DNA from: Dysgonamonadaceae bacterium
Lineage (GTDB): Bacteria; Bacteroidota; Bacteroidia; Bacteroidales; Azobacteroidaceae
Assembly (NCBI GenBank): GCA_031271125.1
Contig: JAISWH010000183.1
Location: forward strand, 1-35,190
Direction of reading: 5' to 3'
DNA length: 35,190 bases
Shown here: piece by piece, positions 1-7,552 of the stretch
How positions within the stretch are numbered: position 1 is the stretch's first letter
Layout of the letters: each line of letters begins with the position of its first letter
The notes under the pieces: generated by a model
Told to the model about the DNA's origin: nothing
Seen by the model: only the letters and a program-made list of their open reading frames with translations
Database searches by the model: none
Translations under genes and position numbers: made by a program

Positions 1-386
1 GCCGCCTTGACTGCCAAAGATGCGGATTTGTGCATCCTGTCGAAAATTCCGTTTGTGGAAGTGCAGAAAGAGGCAATCAAAAAGTTTTCGGATGATGGCA
101 ATCCGGCTTTTGTGCTTTACAGTTTTACCGGAATAAGCGATGTGGAAATGGCAAAAAACGCCGTTAAAGCCGACGCCTACTGCCTGCATTCGTCCCCGAC
201 AAACTGATGACCGCAGAACTCTGCAAAATGGCGTTGCACAGTCCCAATGCCGACAACAAGGTGTTGGGATTTATCCCCGAACAGTTCCGCACTCCCGAAG
301 TTGTGAAAACGGCGAATGAGAAATTCGGGACTGATCCGGGGCAACAGGAAATAGTCCTGCCTCCAAAAAAGGGAATCAGACTGTAA
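1..386 (+). pseudogene. 3' part of a frameshifted gene with DUF4116-like repeats
   Basis: The 5' end lies outside the window. One frame is open from base 1 to a TGA at 205-207. A second frame takes over at about 183 and runs to TAA at 384-386, carrying text such as LMTAELCKMAL and LGFIPEQFRTPEVV. That alternation of 'elements become available' helices and a 'xx-IPEQ-RTPE' turn resembles the short DUF4116-type repeats found in large proteins of Bacteroidetes mobile elements; this is pattern memory, not a search result. Both frames have coding character, so a single-base indel near 175-185 (real or a sequencing error) is the simplest reading. Function is unknown. A strong terminator follows directly. 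Confidence 0.5.
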
Positions 387-390
387 GAGA

Positions 391-430
391 AACGGCGGAC
401 AATTTTAAAAAATTGCCCGCCGTCTGTTTT
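391..430 (+). terminator. Rho-independent terminator
   Basis: Arms at 392-406 and 409-423 pair over 15 bp with one mismatch (ACGGCGG...CCGCCGT at the base) and are followed by CTGTTTT. It sits 5 bases after the stop of the upstream gene. It also faces the 3' end of the minus-strand PIN gene at 468, so it may serve both directions. Confidence 0.8.
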
Positions 431-467
431 ATGCTGTTCTTTATCCGCCGTGTCGTAAATGTAAATA

Positions 468-887
468 TTATTTCCCCAGATACGGAATCAAATCTGCAGG
501 TTGAAGAATATCCAAATGTTGCACTTTTTTGTAGCCTTTGATGTTTCTGGTAACAATGGCATCCATATTACTGTGTATGGCAACTTGCGTCTGAAGGGCG
601 TCTTCAAAATCATCCCATCCCGAATGTTGGGCAAGATAAACGTCTTCCCTGTAAACAGTCAGCACATCTATTATTACAAGCAAATCGGCAAGGGTATCTT
701 TCGCAAACTTTTTCCCGTTTGTTTTTTGTAACAAATAAAAAATATCGGTAACCATAGATGCAGTAATGTACCCCTCCAACCCCCCTTTAACTATTTCGCA
801 AAAAATCGCTTGGGCATTTTCATAAAACGGTTCCCGTTTCAGTGCGAAATCAAGGACTATATTTGTATCCAGCAATACTTTTTTCAT
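468..887 (-). CDS. PIN-domain toxin-like ribonuclease (VapC type)
   Basis: The 139-aa protein spans a whole PIN domain. The N-terminus KVLLDTNIVLDF gives the first metal-binding Asp (D7). Further acidic residues fit the active site: D48 in TASMVTDIF, D93/E95/D96 in the WDDFEDALQ block, and a TRN motif at 113-115. PIN toxins are metal-dependent RNases that cut tRNA or other RNA and are blocked by a cognate antitoxin. The start ATG at 885-887 overlaps the stop of the gene upstream (ATGA), so the two are translationally coupled as a toxin-antitoxin pair. The family call is firm; toxicity and target are inferred. Confidence 0.85.
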   Translation of the reverse strand: MKKVLLDTNIVLDFALKREPFYENAQAIFCEIVKGGLEGYITASMVTDIFYLLQKTNGKKFAKDTLADLLVIIDVLTVYREDVYLAQHSGWDDFEDALQTQVAIHSNMDAIVTRNIKGYKKVQHLDILQPADLIPYLGK

Positions 888-1135
888 CCATGCTTTTCAT
901 TCAAACATTCATATCGCATATTATCCAATTCATCGTCCGGCCACCGGCTGAACGGTATTGCCTCCTGTCTTTTTAACAACCGCTCCATTGCTCGTTTACG
1001 CAGTTTCGATTCCGTTGTACTGTCTTCGGCCGGAATGATTATCAACTTCACTTTTTTATTGTACAAATGAGGCATGGAGGGTAAATTAATTACCCCATTA
1101 TCCGAAATATCCGTTTCTATTTGATAGGTTTGCAT
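884..1135 (-). CDS. Putative antitoxin partner of the PIN toxin
   Basis: This is a small 83-aa protein with an N-terminal beta-rich stretch (MQTYQIETDISDNGVINLP) and a charged C-terminal tail (KLRKRAMERLL, PDDELDNMRYE), the usual shape of Bacteroidetes antitoxins paired with PIN proteins. I chose ATG at 1135 over an in-frame start at 1207 because a -7 promoter element lies at 1169-1176, between the two, and because the family motif starts at MQT. Its stop overlaps the toxin start by four bases. I do not recognise a specific DNA-binding fold. The antitoxin role rests on size, order and coupling. Confidence 0.7.
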   Translation of the reverse strand: MQTYQIETDISDNGVINLPSMPHLYNKKVKLIIIPAEDSTTESKLRKRAMERLLKRQEAIPFSRWPDDELDNMRYECLNEKHG

Positions 1136-1168
1136 AACAATAAAAATATTGATTGGTTTATTTAACTG

Positions 1169-1176
1169 CAAAAATA
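1169..1176 (-). promoter_or_regulatory. Bacteroidetes -7 element of the toxin-antitoxin pair
   Basis: On the minus strand this reads TATTTTTG, matching the Bacteroides TAnnTTTG consensus, about 33 bases upstream of the antitoxin ATG at 1135. No convincing -33 TTTG was found. Confidence 0.55.
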
Positions 1177-1203
1177 CATTTTTTTTTCGTACTGTCAATC
1201 CTT

Positions 1204-1515
1204 TCATGTAACATATCTTTCAACTTTGCATGAAAACCAAAATATTGACGTATCTTTGCGACGCTTAAACATACAATAAGGAAAAGTCTGCCCTGAATTT
1301 TCAGGTAATTTTTTCACTACAGCCGCGTTATTGCGGTGTGCACCTCCGTGTATTCTCTGTAGTGGAAATACACTTTCAATGGATACGCCTTTGGTAAGCG
1401 TATAGGTGGCAAACGTATGGCGGGCAAGATGCGAGATAATGTTTTTGTTGATGTCGCATATTTGCCCAAGTTTTTTCAATCGATTGCGGTAGTTTTGATA
1501 TTCGGGAACGGGTTG
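1204..1515 (-). pseudogene. Truncated tyrosine recombinase (integrase) C-terminal remnant
   Basis: Read on the minus strand, the stretch gives PEYQNYRNRLKKLGQICDI and then SHLARHTFATYTLTKGVSIE, the catalytic-domain segment with the H-x-x-R motif of Bacteroidetes phage/transposon integrases. A stop codon lies just upstream near 1529, so the N-terminal domain and first catalytic Arg are absent. Downstream, the sequence leaves the family right after 'GVSIESV', where a 'KMLGH' helix and the catalytic Tyr should follow, and runs on as unrelated residues to a stop at 1204. The break coincides with a hairpin (1311-1368). It is a dead relic of an integrated element, and together with the neighbouring toxin-antitoxin pair it marks a former insertion site. 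Confidence 0.75.
1311..1368. repeat. Imperfect inverted repeat / nested hairpin at the integrase break
   Basis: Outer arms TTTTCACTACAG (1311-1322) and CTGTAGTGGAAA (1357-1368) pair over 12 bp with one mismatch (a G.U if transcribed). An inner CCGC...GCGG stem (1323-1336) lies inside. The integrase sequence ends where this structure begins. Confidence 0.6.
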
Positions 1516-1519
1516 TGAT

Positions 1520-1967
1520 ACTGCTTTTGATCAAGAATTGATAGAGAAGATAAGGTTAAAAAATGATAAATATAGTATCCGTTTTTTCAACGATGTTCAA
1601 AATGTTATGAACATACAGGAAGTAAATATCGTCTTCCTGTTAGATGTGCTTGAGCATACATTACAGGCGCTACACACAGGCTTTATTAAAACGGCATATA
1701 GAAGCTGCCGGCTTGTCGTATGTGAGCGGCGGTTATTTTTTCACATCGCTTCTTTTACCAAGATACATTCAGACGATTATTGAAAAATTCAAAAAACAAA
1801 AAGTTTTGATAGTCAAGGAATTGGAAATTATACAGGAGGAAAGATTCACTCCTTTGTTATATGAAAAATTTTTACTGACAGATTTCTATATTTTTAAAAT
1901 ATTTAGACTTTTGGGTATAAAAATACCGGGCTTATCTGCTTATATGATTTGTAAAGTGAATAAGTGA
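1520..1967 (+). pseudogene. SAM-dependent methyltransferase relic with internal deletion
   Basis: Two pieces of one class I methyltransferase lie in different frames. The first (about 1520-1655) reads FDQELIEKIRLK and ends in the typical 'VNIVFLLDVLEH' strand/helix. The second (to 1967) reads IHYRRYTQALLKRHIEAAGL followed by a hydrophobic tail. In intact relatives, 'DVLEH' and 'HYRRYT' are separated by roughly 50 residues containing the 'LVTVPA' strand; here they abut with a frame change at about 1653. No start codon or N-terminal SAM-binding glycine motif is present, so the gene is also 5'-truncated against the integrase remnant. Such enzymes are common in polysaccharide loci. It is probably non-functional. 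Confidence 0.65.
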
Positions 1968-1978
1968 TCGTTGTAATA

Positions 1979-2034
1979 GAGGTCCCACGGTGGATACGCA
2001 TCAAATGCAATGTTTCCGCTTTCACAAATGTTTT
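1979..2034 (+). repeat. 56-bp direct repeat, copy A (fragment of gtrII)
   Basis: This is identical at 55 of 56 positions to 4217-4272, which codes for about residues 311-330 of the GtrII-type protein. The only mismatch is 1989 G versus 4227 A. Copy A lies in non-coding sequence between the methyltransferase relic and gtrB. Flanking bases differ, apart from a similar TAAT just before each copy. Confidence 0.9.
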
Positions 2035-2122
2035 CCGGTGCGCTTGGAAAACTCGTGTTTTTCATGTAATTTTGTTCAATAATTATTATACTATGCGTGT
2101 ATGTGTGCATAAGCAAAATTAG

Positions 2123-2178
2123 TAAACGAGTAAACAAGTTGACGAGTAAACAGGGTATAAAGAGCAGTAACTCGTTTA
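2123..2178. repeat. Inverted repeat and short direct repeats upstream of gtrB
   Basis: TAAACGAGT at 2123-2131 is perfectly inverted at 2170-2178 (ACTCGTTTA). ACGAGTAAAC occurs twice as a direct repeat (2126-2135 and 2142-2151). The cluster lies 55-110 bp before the gtrB start, so it could bind a regulator or form a leader hairpin; neither is shown. Confidence 0.5.
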
Positions 2179-2232
2179 TACACAAAACCATACCGCGTGA
2201 AATATAGTATATTGAGTTTTGATTTATAGCTT

Positions 2233-3186
2233 ATGGAAACAATTAATTTTATAGAGTTATCCGTCGTAGTTCCCTGTTATAATGAAGAAGTCACTTTGCC
2301 TTTGTTTTATCGGGAAACAGTAAAAGTTCTTGCATCACTTGCCGATGCAGGCACAATATCTACTGTTGAGTTTATTTTTGTGGATGATGGTTCTACGGAT
2401 CATACACTGTTAGCAATAAAGAATCTTGCCGAACAGGACAGCCGTGTTCGTTACGTCTCTTTTTCGCGGAATTTTGGGAAAGAATCCGCCATGCTTGCCG
2501 GTTTGCAACGGGCAAGCGGACGGTATATCGTTACGATGGACGCCGATTTGCAAGATCCGCCTGCGCTTATTCCATCCATGCTTGCCGCTGTTGCTTCCGG
2601 GGAGTTTGATTGTGCCGGAACGCGCCGCGTAACTCGCGAAGGCGAACCGCCTGTCCGTTCGTTTCTTGCACGGAAATTTTATCGCATCATGGCCAACCTA
2701 AGCGACATAGAAGTGGTTGACGGAGCCCGGGATTTCCGCTTGATGAATCGTCCTTATATTGATTCACTACTATCTTTGCATGAGCGGAACCGTTTTTCCA
2801 AGGGAATTTTACCGTGGATAGGGTTCAAAACGAAGTGGTTTGAATACGAAAATATTAATCGGGTTGCGGGAGAAACGAAATGGTCGTTTTGGAAATTATT
2901 CTTGTATTCGATAGACGGAATTATCGCTTTTTCTTCCAAACCGCTTGCACTTGCATCTATTCTTGGTGCGGTATTTTTCTTGTTATCAATCGTTTTTATC
3001 ATCATTGTGGCTGTTCGCAGAATAATATGGGGCGATCCGGTTGCAGGCTGGGCGTCGACAGTTTGCATCATCATGTTTTGTAGCGGAATACAGCTTTTTT
3101 CAACCGGCATTCTGGGGCAATATCTTGCCAAAACATATACGGAAGTGAAACAGCGGCCGCATTATATAATACGGGAACAAAAATAA
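2233..3186 (+). CDS. GT2 undecaprenyl-phosphate glucosyltransferase (GtrB/DPM1-like)
   Basis: The 317-aa protein has an N-terminal GT-A domain: SVVVPCYNEE at 10-19, VDDGST at 50-55 and the DxD-containing DADLQDPP at 103-110. Two C-terminal membrane helices (about 232-260 and 270-295) follow, ending in the family tail GILGQYLAKTY. GtrB-type enzymes move a sugar, usually glucose, from a nucleotide sugar onto undecaprenyl phosphate at the cytoplasmic face of the inner membrane. The next gene is a GtrII-type enzyme, which uses such lipid-linked sugars on the periplasmic side, so the pair looks like a serotype-conversion-style O-antigen modification unit. No GtrA flippase is visible between or beside them. 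The sugar is inferred, not seen. The start ATG at 2233 matches family length. Confidence 0.85.
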   Translation: METINFIELSVVVPCYNEEVTLPLFYRETVKVLASLADAGTISTVEFIFVDDGSTDHTLLAIKNLAEQDSRVRYVSFSRNFGKESAMLAGLQRASGRYIVTMDADLQDPPALIPSMLAAVASGEFDCAGTRRVTREGEPPVRSFLARKFYRIMANLSDIEVVDGARDFRLMNRPYIDSLLSLHERNRFSKGILPWIGFKTKWFEYENINRVAGETKWSFWKLFLYSIDGIIAFSSKPLALASILGAVFFLLSIVFIIIVAVRRIIWGDPVAGWASTVCIIMFCSGIQLFSTGILGQYLAKTYTEVKQRPHYIIREQK

Positions 3187-3214
3187 ACAGGTTTAATAGA
3201 ATATAAATTTTAAA

Positions 3215-3222
3215 TAACTTTG
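3215..3222 (+). promoter_or_regulatory. -7 element before the GtrII-type gene
   Basis: TAACTTTG matches TAnnTTTG, 62 bases upstream of the ATG at 3285 and 28 bases after the gtrB stop. It suggests gtrII can be transcribed separately from gtrB. Confidence 0.45.
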
Positions 3223-3284
3223 GGGCGATGGATATAAAAGAATTACGGGTTTCAAATGAACATTGTATGTAGAAAAGATGAAAA

Positions 3285-5015
3285 ATGAAAAACAAAGACA
3301 AAATAATCAGATATAGCATTTATATTGTTTCGATAATAGGGCTTGCTGTGTGCATTGCAGTACTGTTTCCCCAGGTCAGGCAAATGATTATCGAATCGGC
3401 AGAGCGGATATTGCACAGTAAAATATCGTTTTACCAAGAGTGGACTCGAACACTTCTGTCTTATGCAATGGGCGGTATCGGACTCATTGTCTTTTTTGAT
3501 TATTGCTTACTGACTGTTTCGGGAAAAATGCTTGTGCGTAAAGTTAAGAGTGAAATCATGGCGTGTTTAGTGGAAATCGACTGGCGTTCTTTTGTCAGAC
3601 CGGCTTTGCTGATGTTTGGTATTTATTTGCTTGGAATCCTGAGTATTATTCGCGCCAACTTTTTGTATTTAGACGATGTGGGGCGCACCGACGTAGGTTA
3701 TCGGGGATGGTATAACTGGAGCCGTTACGTTTCGGAGTTTTTTTCGATATTTGTCCATGCCGATATTCGTTTGACGGATATATCTCCCTTGCCGCAATTA
3801 TTGGCTGCATTGATCCTGGCTCTTAGCAGCGTATCGTTATTATATATACTGTGCAATAAAAAAATAACTGTAATATTCTTATTTGCAAGTGTTCCCATTG
3901 GACTTTCGCCTTATATGCTGGAATGTTTATCGTTTAAATACGATTCGCCTTACATGGCGCTCTCGGTATTAGCGAGTATTGTTCCATTTTTGTTTCTTGC
4001 CCGCAAAAAAGCCTTTGTGTTTTGTTCCGTAATCTCTTTGCTGGTAATGTGCATGACATATCAGGCTGCGTCCGGAATCTATCTTTTGATAGCGCTGCTT
4101 TTGAGTTTCCGTGATTGGAATAGCAAACGGAATAGCAATCGGGAAGTTTTTTCATTTTTGGGACGGGCAATCCTTTCTTTCTGTTTGGCAATGCTTGTTT
4201 TCAAATTGTTTTTAATGAGGTCCCACAGTGGATACGCATCAAATGCAATGTTTCCGCTTTCACAAATGTTTTTCAATGTATGGGCTAATCTTAAAAATTA
4301 TACGGCCACAATATATGGTGATTTCAATTTGATTTGGATGGCGCTAATTGGCGTGATTTTATTTTTCTTTATCGCCAAATCGGTTTGTACGTCTGCACGG
4401 AATAAAATTGTTTCATTTTTTGTTTCGGTTTTTCTTATAGGTTTATTATTTATCTTATCCTACGGTGTTTACCTTTTTTTGGAAAGGCCGTTGTTTGCTC
4501 CGCGTGCGATGTACGGATTTGGCGTGTTGCTTGCTATTGCCGGTATTTACGTCGTTACCGATAACAGGAAACCAGCCATTATTGGTGTACTCGCATTGAG
4601 CTGGTGTTTTTTCACATTTGCGTTTTCCTATGGAAATGCTTTGGCCGACCATACGCGTTATGTCAATTTCAGGATGAGCTTATTGCTGCATGATTTGAGC
4701 GCTTTGTATCCGGATAAAGATGAAAACAAAATATACATACAACTAAAAAATCATATAGATTTTACTCCGGCAGTAAAAAACATCACTGCGCATAATCCGG
4801 TTATTTGCAGGCTTGTACCTATTGATAACGAATGGTGGACTCATTATTATTATATGAAATATTTCAATTATGAGAATTTCGACAGGTTTCTTCCGCAAAT
4901 TGATGAGCAAAAGTCTGTTGATTTCGGTGTCTTGGATTTGCCGGTTGTCAAGGAAACGTATTACCACACAATAAAAAGTGATGGAAAGCATATTTTAGTT
5001 GTCCTGAAGCATTAG
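3285..5015 (+). CDS. GtrII-type membrane glucosyltransferase
   Basis: This 576-aa multi-pass membrane protein has the signature of the Glucos_trans_II family: FLYLDDVGRTDVGYRGW at 126-142, with the acidic pair D130/D131 in the first periplasmic loop, and DISPLPQLLAA at 165-175. Members transfer glucose from undecaprenyl-phosphate-glucose to O-antigen repeats in the periplasm. About 100 residues with two or three helices precede the signature, longer than short phage homologues. A soluble C-terminal region of about 120 residues follows the last helix. Residues 311-330 are encoded by the 56-bp repeat also found at 1979-2034. The stop overlaps the end of the convergent gene by four bases. It pairs with the gtrB-like gene 98 bp upstream. 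Confidence 0.85.
   Translation: MKNKDKIIRYSIYIVSIIGLAVCIAVLFPQVRQMIIESAERILHSKISFYQEWTRTLLSYAMGGIGLIVFFDYCLLTVSGKMLVRKVKSEIMACLVEIDWRSFVRPALLMFGIYLLGILSIIRANFLYLDDVGRTDVGYRGWYNWSRYVSEFFSIFVHADIRLTDISPLPQLLAALILALSSVSLLYILCNKKITVIFLFASVPIGLSPYMLECLSFKYDSPYMALSVLASIVPFLFLARKKAFVFCSVISLLVMCMTYQAASGIYLLIALLLSFRDWNSKRNSNREVFSFLGRAILSFCLAMLVFKLFLMRSHSGYASNAMFPLSQMFFNVWANLKNYTATIYGDFNLIWMALIGVILFFFIAKSVCTSARNKIVSFFVSVFLIGLLFILSYGVYLFLERPLFAPRAMYGFGVLLAIAGIYVVTDNRKPAIIGVLALSWCFFTFAFSYGNALADHTRYVNFRMSLLLHDLSALYPDKDENKIYIQLKNHIDFTPAVKNITAHNPVICRLVPIDNEWWTHYYYMKYFNYENFDRFLPQIDEQKSVDFGVLDLPVVKETYYHTIKSDGKHILVVLKH
4217..4272 (+). repeat. 56-bp direct repeat, copy B (inside gtrII)
   Basis: This is the coding copy of the repeat at 1979-2034. 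The two copies lie 2,238 bp apart in direct orientation and bracket all of gtrB plus the first half of gtrII. Confidence 0.9.
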
Positions 5016-6529
5016 GGGTTTTTTGGGATAAGCAATCCCGGTTTTCCGTATAAATGTGTTTCATAAAAATGAGTTGCTTCCTGAGTCGTCCACGTGTAGT
5101 ATTCCACGTATCCCGATTGTTGCAAAAGTTGTGTGAAACGATTGCCGGTATCAAATAATGATAAAACGATGACAAAATCAGGGTGGCCTTGTTCTATGAC
5201 AAGTTCTCTTTCCAAAAGCATATAGTCGAGAGACCCTAATTGTTCGGTATAATATTTACATCCCGGTAAAGCATGTGCCGGTGTTCCGTATCCTGTATCG
5301 TAAAACGAATACATAATTTTGGGGTTGGGTACTTGCGACAAGATTTGACTGACATAATAAAAATCTTTCCGCTCTTTACTTTCGGTCAGAAAAAAATTAG
5401 GACGTGTAAAGGTCAGATTTCCAACAAAGACAATCACTGCTATGACGCCGGCAAAAAATACTATATGTATCTTTTTCAATTTGGCCGGATTAATAAAACT
5501 ATTATACATTGCTATTGGAAAAATAGCAAAAACAGAAAAAGCTTGGTAGTAGTATCCTAAAGCATGATACATACTAATGCAAATAAACCACCCTGCAATG
5601 ATGGCAGGAACCCATTTAAAAACAGATAGTTTTTTATAAAAGAATGTACAACCCACGGCAATATTAAGCAGTAAAAAGCAAATAGTGAAACTTTTCAATA
5701 TATTAAGATGGAAAAGACTTCCCCAACCTTCAACAAGGTAATCTCTTATCATCCCTTTCAAAGTAGGTTCTTTGACAACTGTTTGACTCGTTGCTACAAA
5801 ATATTCATTGATAAAATCGCCAAAGTTTCCTTGATATAAGAAATAAGCGACAAAAGGAAGCAATACCAATAAGATACCCGCTAATGAATACATGAATGAC
5901 TTCCAAATTAAATTCTTTCTGCATTTAATCAAGTAGCAGAAAAGAACGAAAAAGAATATCAGTATCATTGCAGCAATGGTATATTTTATCAGCAGGGTAG
6001 CTGCAAAACCAATACCTGCCGCAAATGATGCAATTTTTATATTCCTATCGTTTTGTGATTCGTAAAGTACTCGTAAAATATAATATAATCCGCCGGTAAT
6101 AAAAGGCTGACAAAAATCTTCGGCTCTGGTTTCATAGTGATATGTTCCACAAAAAAAAGACAATGCCATGAACATACTGCATAACAATGCTATTTTTTTA
6201 TTTGTCAGGAATAAGCATCCTATTTTATAGCAATAGAAGAAAGTAACAGTATAGAAAATACATCCAATCCAGAAGATACCGATATAATCATAATTGCTGA
6301 GCAGATATCCGATGCCATAGATCAACCAAAGTAAGGGGCCTTTGGAATCCGAAAAATCAACATAAGGAATCATCCCGTTCATCCATGCTTTCCCACCCAT
6401 AAAGAACCACGCGGAATCTATTCTGTTAAACAAATCGTGAGTATAAGAGTCGATAGAAATCCAAAACTCTATAATGAATACAAATACGAACAAAACAAAC
6501 GTAATTACAGGGTCACTTCTTTTATTCAT
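5012..6529 (-). CDS. GT39-like integral membrane glycosyltransferase (hypothetical)
   Basis: The 505-aa protein has about ten predicted membrane segments and a soluble C-terminal domain of about 100 residues. The first periplasmic loop carries the GT-C-style acidic/aromatic signature: RIDSAWFFMGGKAWM, then IPYVDFSDSKGPLLW. This is the arrangement of GT39/ArnT-like enzymes that use lipid-linked sugar donors. The lone minus-strand orientation inside a plus-strand sugar locus suggests independent expression or separate acquisition. The 3' end overlaps the gtrII stop by four bases. The upstream region (6530-6600) is shared divergently with the fucosyltransferase-like gene. The substrate cannot be read from sequence. 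GT-C class membership is likely, the exact family less so. Confidence 0.7.
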   Translation of the reverse strand: MNKRSDPVITFVLFVFVFIIEFWISIDSYTHDLFNRIDSAWFFMGGKAWMNGMIPYVDFSDSKGPLLWLIYGIGYLLSNYDYIGIFWIGCIFYTVTFFYCYKIGCLFLTNKKIALLCSMFMALSFFCGTYHYETRAEDFCQPFITGGLYYILRVLYESQNDRNIKIASFAAGIGFAATLLIKYTIAAMILIFFFVLFCYLIKCRKNLIWKSFMYSLAGILLVLLPFVAYFLYQGNFGDFINEYFVATSQTVVKEPTLKGMIRDYLVEGWGSLFHLNILKSFTICFLLLNIAVGCTFFYKKLSVFKWVPAIIAGWFICISMYHALGYYYQAFSVFAIFPIAMYNSFINPAKLKKIHIVFFAGVIAVIVFVGNLTFTRPNFFLTESKERKDFYYVSQILSQVPNPKIMYSFYDTGYGTPAHALPGCKYYTEQLGSLDYMLLERELVIEQGHPDFVIVLSLFDTGNRFTQLLQQSGYVEYYTWTTQEATHFYETHLYGKPGLLIPKNP

Positions 6530-6560
6530 AAATTTCTACTTCTTGGAAAATCAGTACAAT

Positions 6561-6605
6561 GTTACAACAATATTATGAATAATCCAAATATTTTTTTTAC
6601 ATTTG
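6561..6605 (+). promoter_or_regulatory. Promoter module 1 (repeated before the aminotransferase gene)
   Basis: The module contains GTTACAACAATATTATGAA, then AATCCAAATA, a T-run, and TACATTTG (6598-6605), which matches TAnnTTTG 24 bases before the ATG at 6629. Nearly the same block occurs at 7537-7579. Confidence 0.6.
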
Positions 6606-6628
6606 TATACTGAAATTGATTATTGGAT

Positions 6629-7552
6629 ATGCTTAATATGCTTCGCTTTTTAGCGAGAATAAAGAAAAAATGTATTCGTTTTTTGAAATCCGGTTTGTTG
6701 GAACAAAGGGCGAGAAAAGGGTATTATGCCGTTGATATTGATACGGATGTTATGGGTTTGGGCGCAAGGATTGTTAACATGATCGAAATATTATCGTATT
6801 GTGACATAAAAAAATACATTCCTGTATTTAAGTTTAGTTATCGGGAAAAAGTAAATGAGGATTATTTCGGCGAATTGTTTTCCTATAAGAATCTACCGGT
6901 GTCGATTTTGATGACTCTTCAGTTCACGAAAATACGTGATACGAGTGATTTGAAATGGAAAAATTATGATAAAAAGTTGAGTTTGACCATAGCTAAAGAT
7001 TTATTTGATAAATATTTTAGTTTTAATCAAGCTATTCTGGATGAAATGGATTCATTTGTCAGGAAATGGTTTTTAGGCAAACATGTTTTAGGTATTCATT
7101 ACAGAGGCTCGGACAAAATCACTGAGGCGCCTTGCGTTCCCCTCGAAAGTTTGCATAAACATGTTATTGAAATACTTGAAAAAGAGCCGTCTATAAATCT
7201 TATTTTTATTTCATCGGACGAAACAGCGGTTATACATTCGTTGATGAGTTTGCAATTACCGGTATCTGTGGTTTGCAGGCAAGATGCCATCCGTTCGGAA
7301 AACGGGAAGCAGATTCATTTACAGAGACAAAATTCAAAAACAGTGATTAATCGGGATGCAATAGTAAATTGCCTGCTTTTATCGAAATGTAATTATCTTT
7401 TGAAGACCGCGTCTCTTTTGAGTGATTGTTCCGTTATTTTTAATCCTACATTAAAAGTATTGGTATTAAACGCCCCATACGAACATGTAACCTGGTGGCC
7501 GACAAGTGAAATAAATAAAATGGAAAATTGGCACAATGTGACAATATCATGA
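6629..7552 (+). CDS. GT23/NodZ-like fucosyltransferase superfamily protein
   Basis: The 307-aa protein contains VLGIHYRGSDK at about 153-163, matching the donor-binding 'H-x-R-x-x-D-K' motif of NodZ/FUT8-type alpha-1,6-fucosyltransferases. A glycine-rich GLGARIVNM segment near 43-51 fits the N-terminal acceptor-side motif. The second half (FISSDE at about 193-198, then the NRDAIVNCLLLSKCNYLL block) fits the GDP-fucose-binding Rossmann fold. No membrane helix or signal is seen, so it acts in the cytoplasm on lipid-linked intermediates. The ATG at 6629 is preferred over TTG 6623. The gene lies in the polysaccharide locus, 48 bp before the aminotransferase gene, which has its own copy of the promoter module. 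Fold assignment is fairly sure; fucose as donor is family inference. Confidence 0.65.
   Translation: MLNMLRFLARIKKKCIRFLKSGLLEQRARKGYYAVDIDTDVMGLGARIVNMIEILSYCDIKKYIPVFKFSYREKVNEDYFGELFSYKNLPVSILMTLQFTKIRDTSDLKWKNYDKKLSLTIAKDLFDKYFSFNQAILDEMDSFVRKWFLGKHVLGIHYRGSDKITEAPCVPLESLHKHVIEILEKEPSINLIFISSDETAVIHSLMSLQLPVSVVCRQDAIRSENGKQIHLQRQNSKTVINRDAIVNCLLLSKCNYLLKTASLLSDCSVIFNPTLKVLVLNAPYEHVTWWPTSEINKMENWHNVTIS

Noticed and set aside
1538-1783. Independent 81-codon gene with an 'FLLDVLEH' segment
   Set aside because: It is the 5' piece of the methyltransferase relic; residues after the frame change are not methyltransferase-like.
1979-2034. Possible CRISPR or phage-att reading of the 56-bp repeat
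   Set aside because: Only two copies, 2.2 kb apart, no regular spacers, no integrase using it; one copy is plain gtrII coding sequence.
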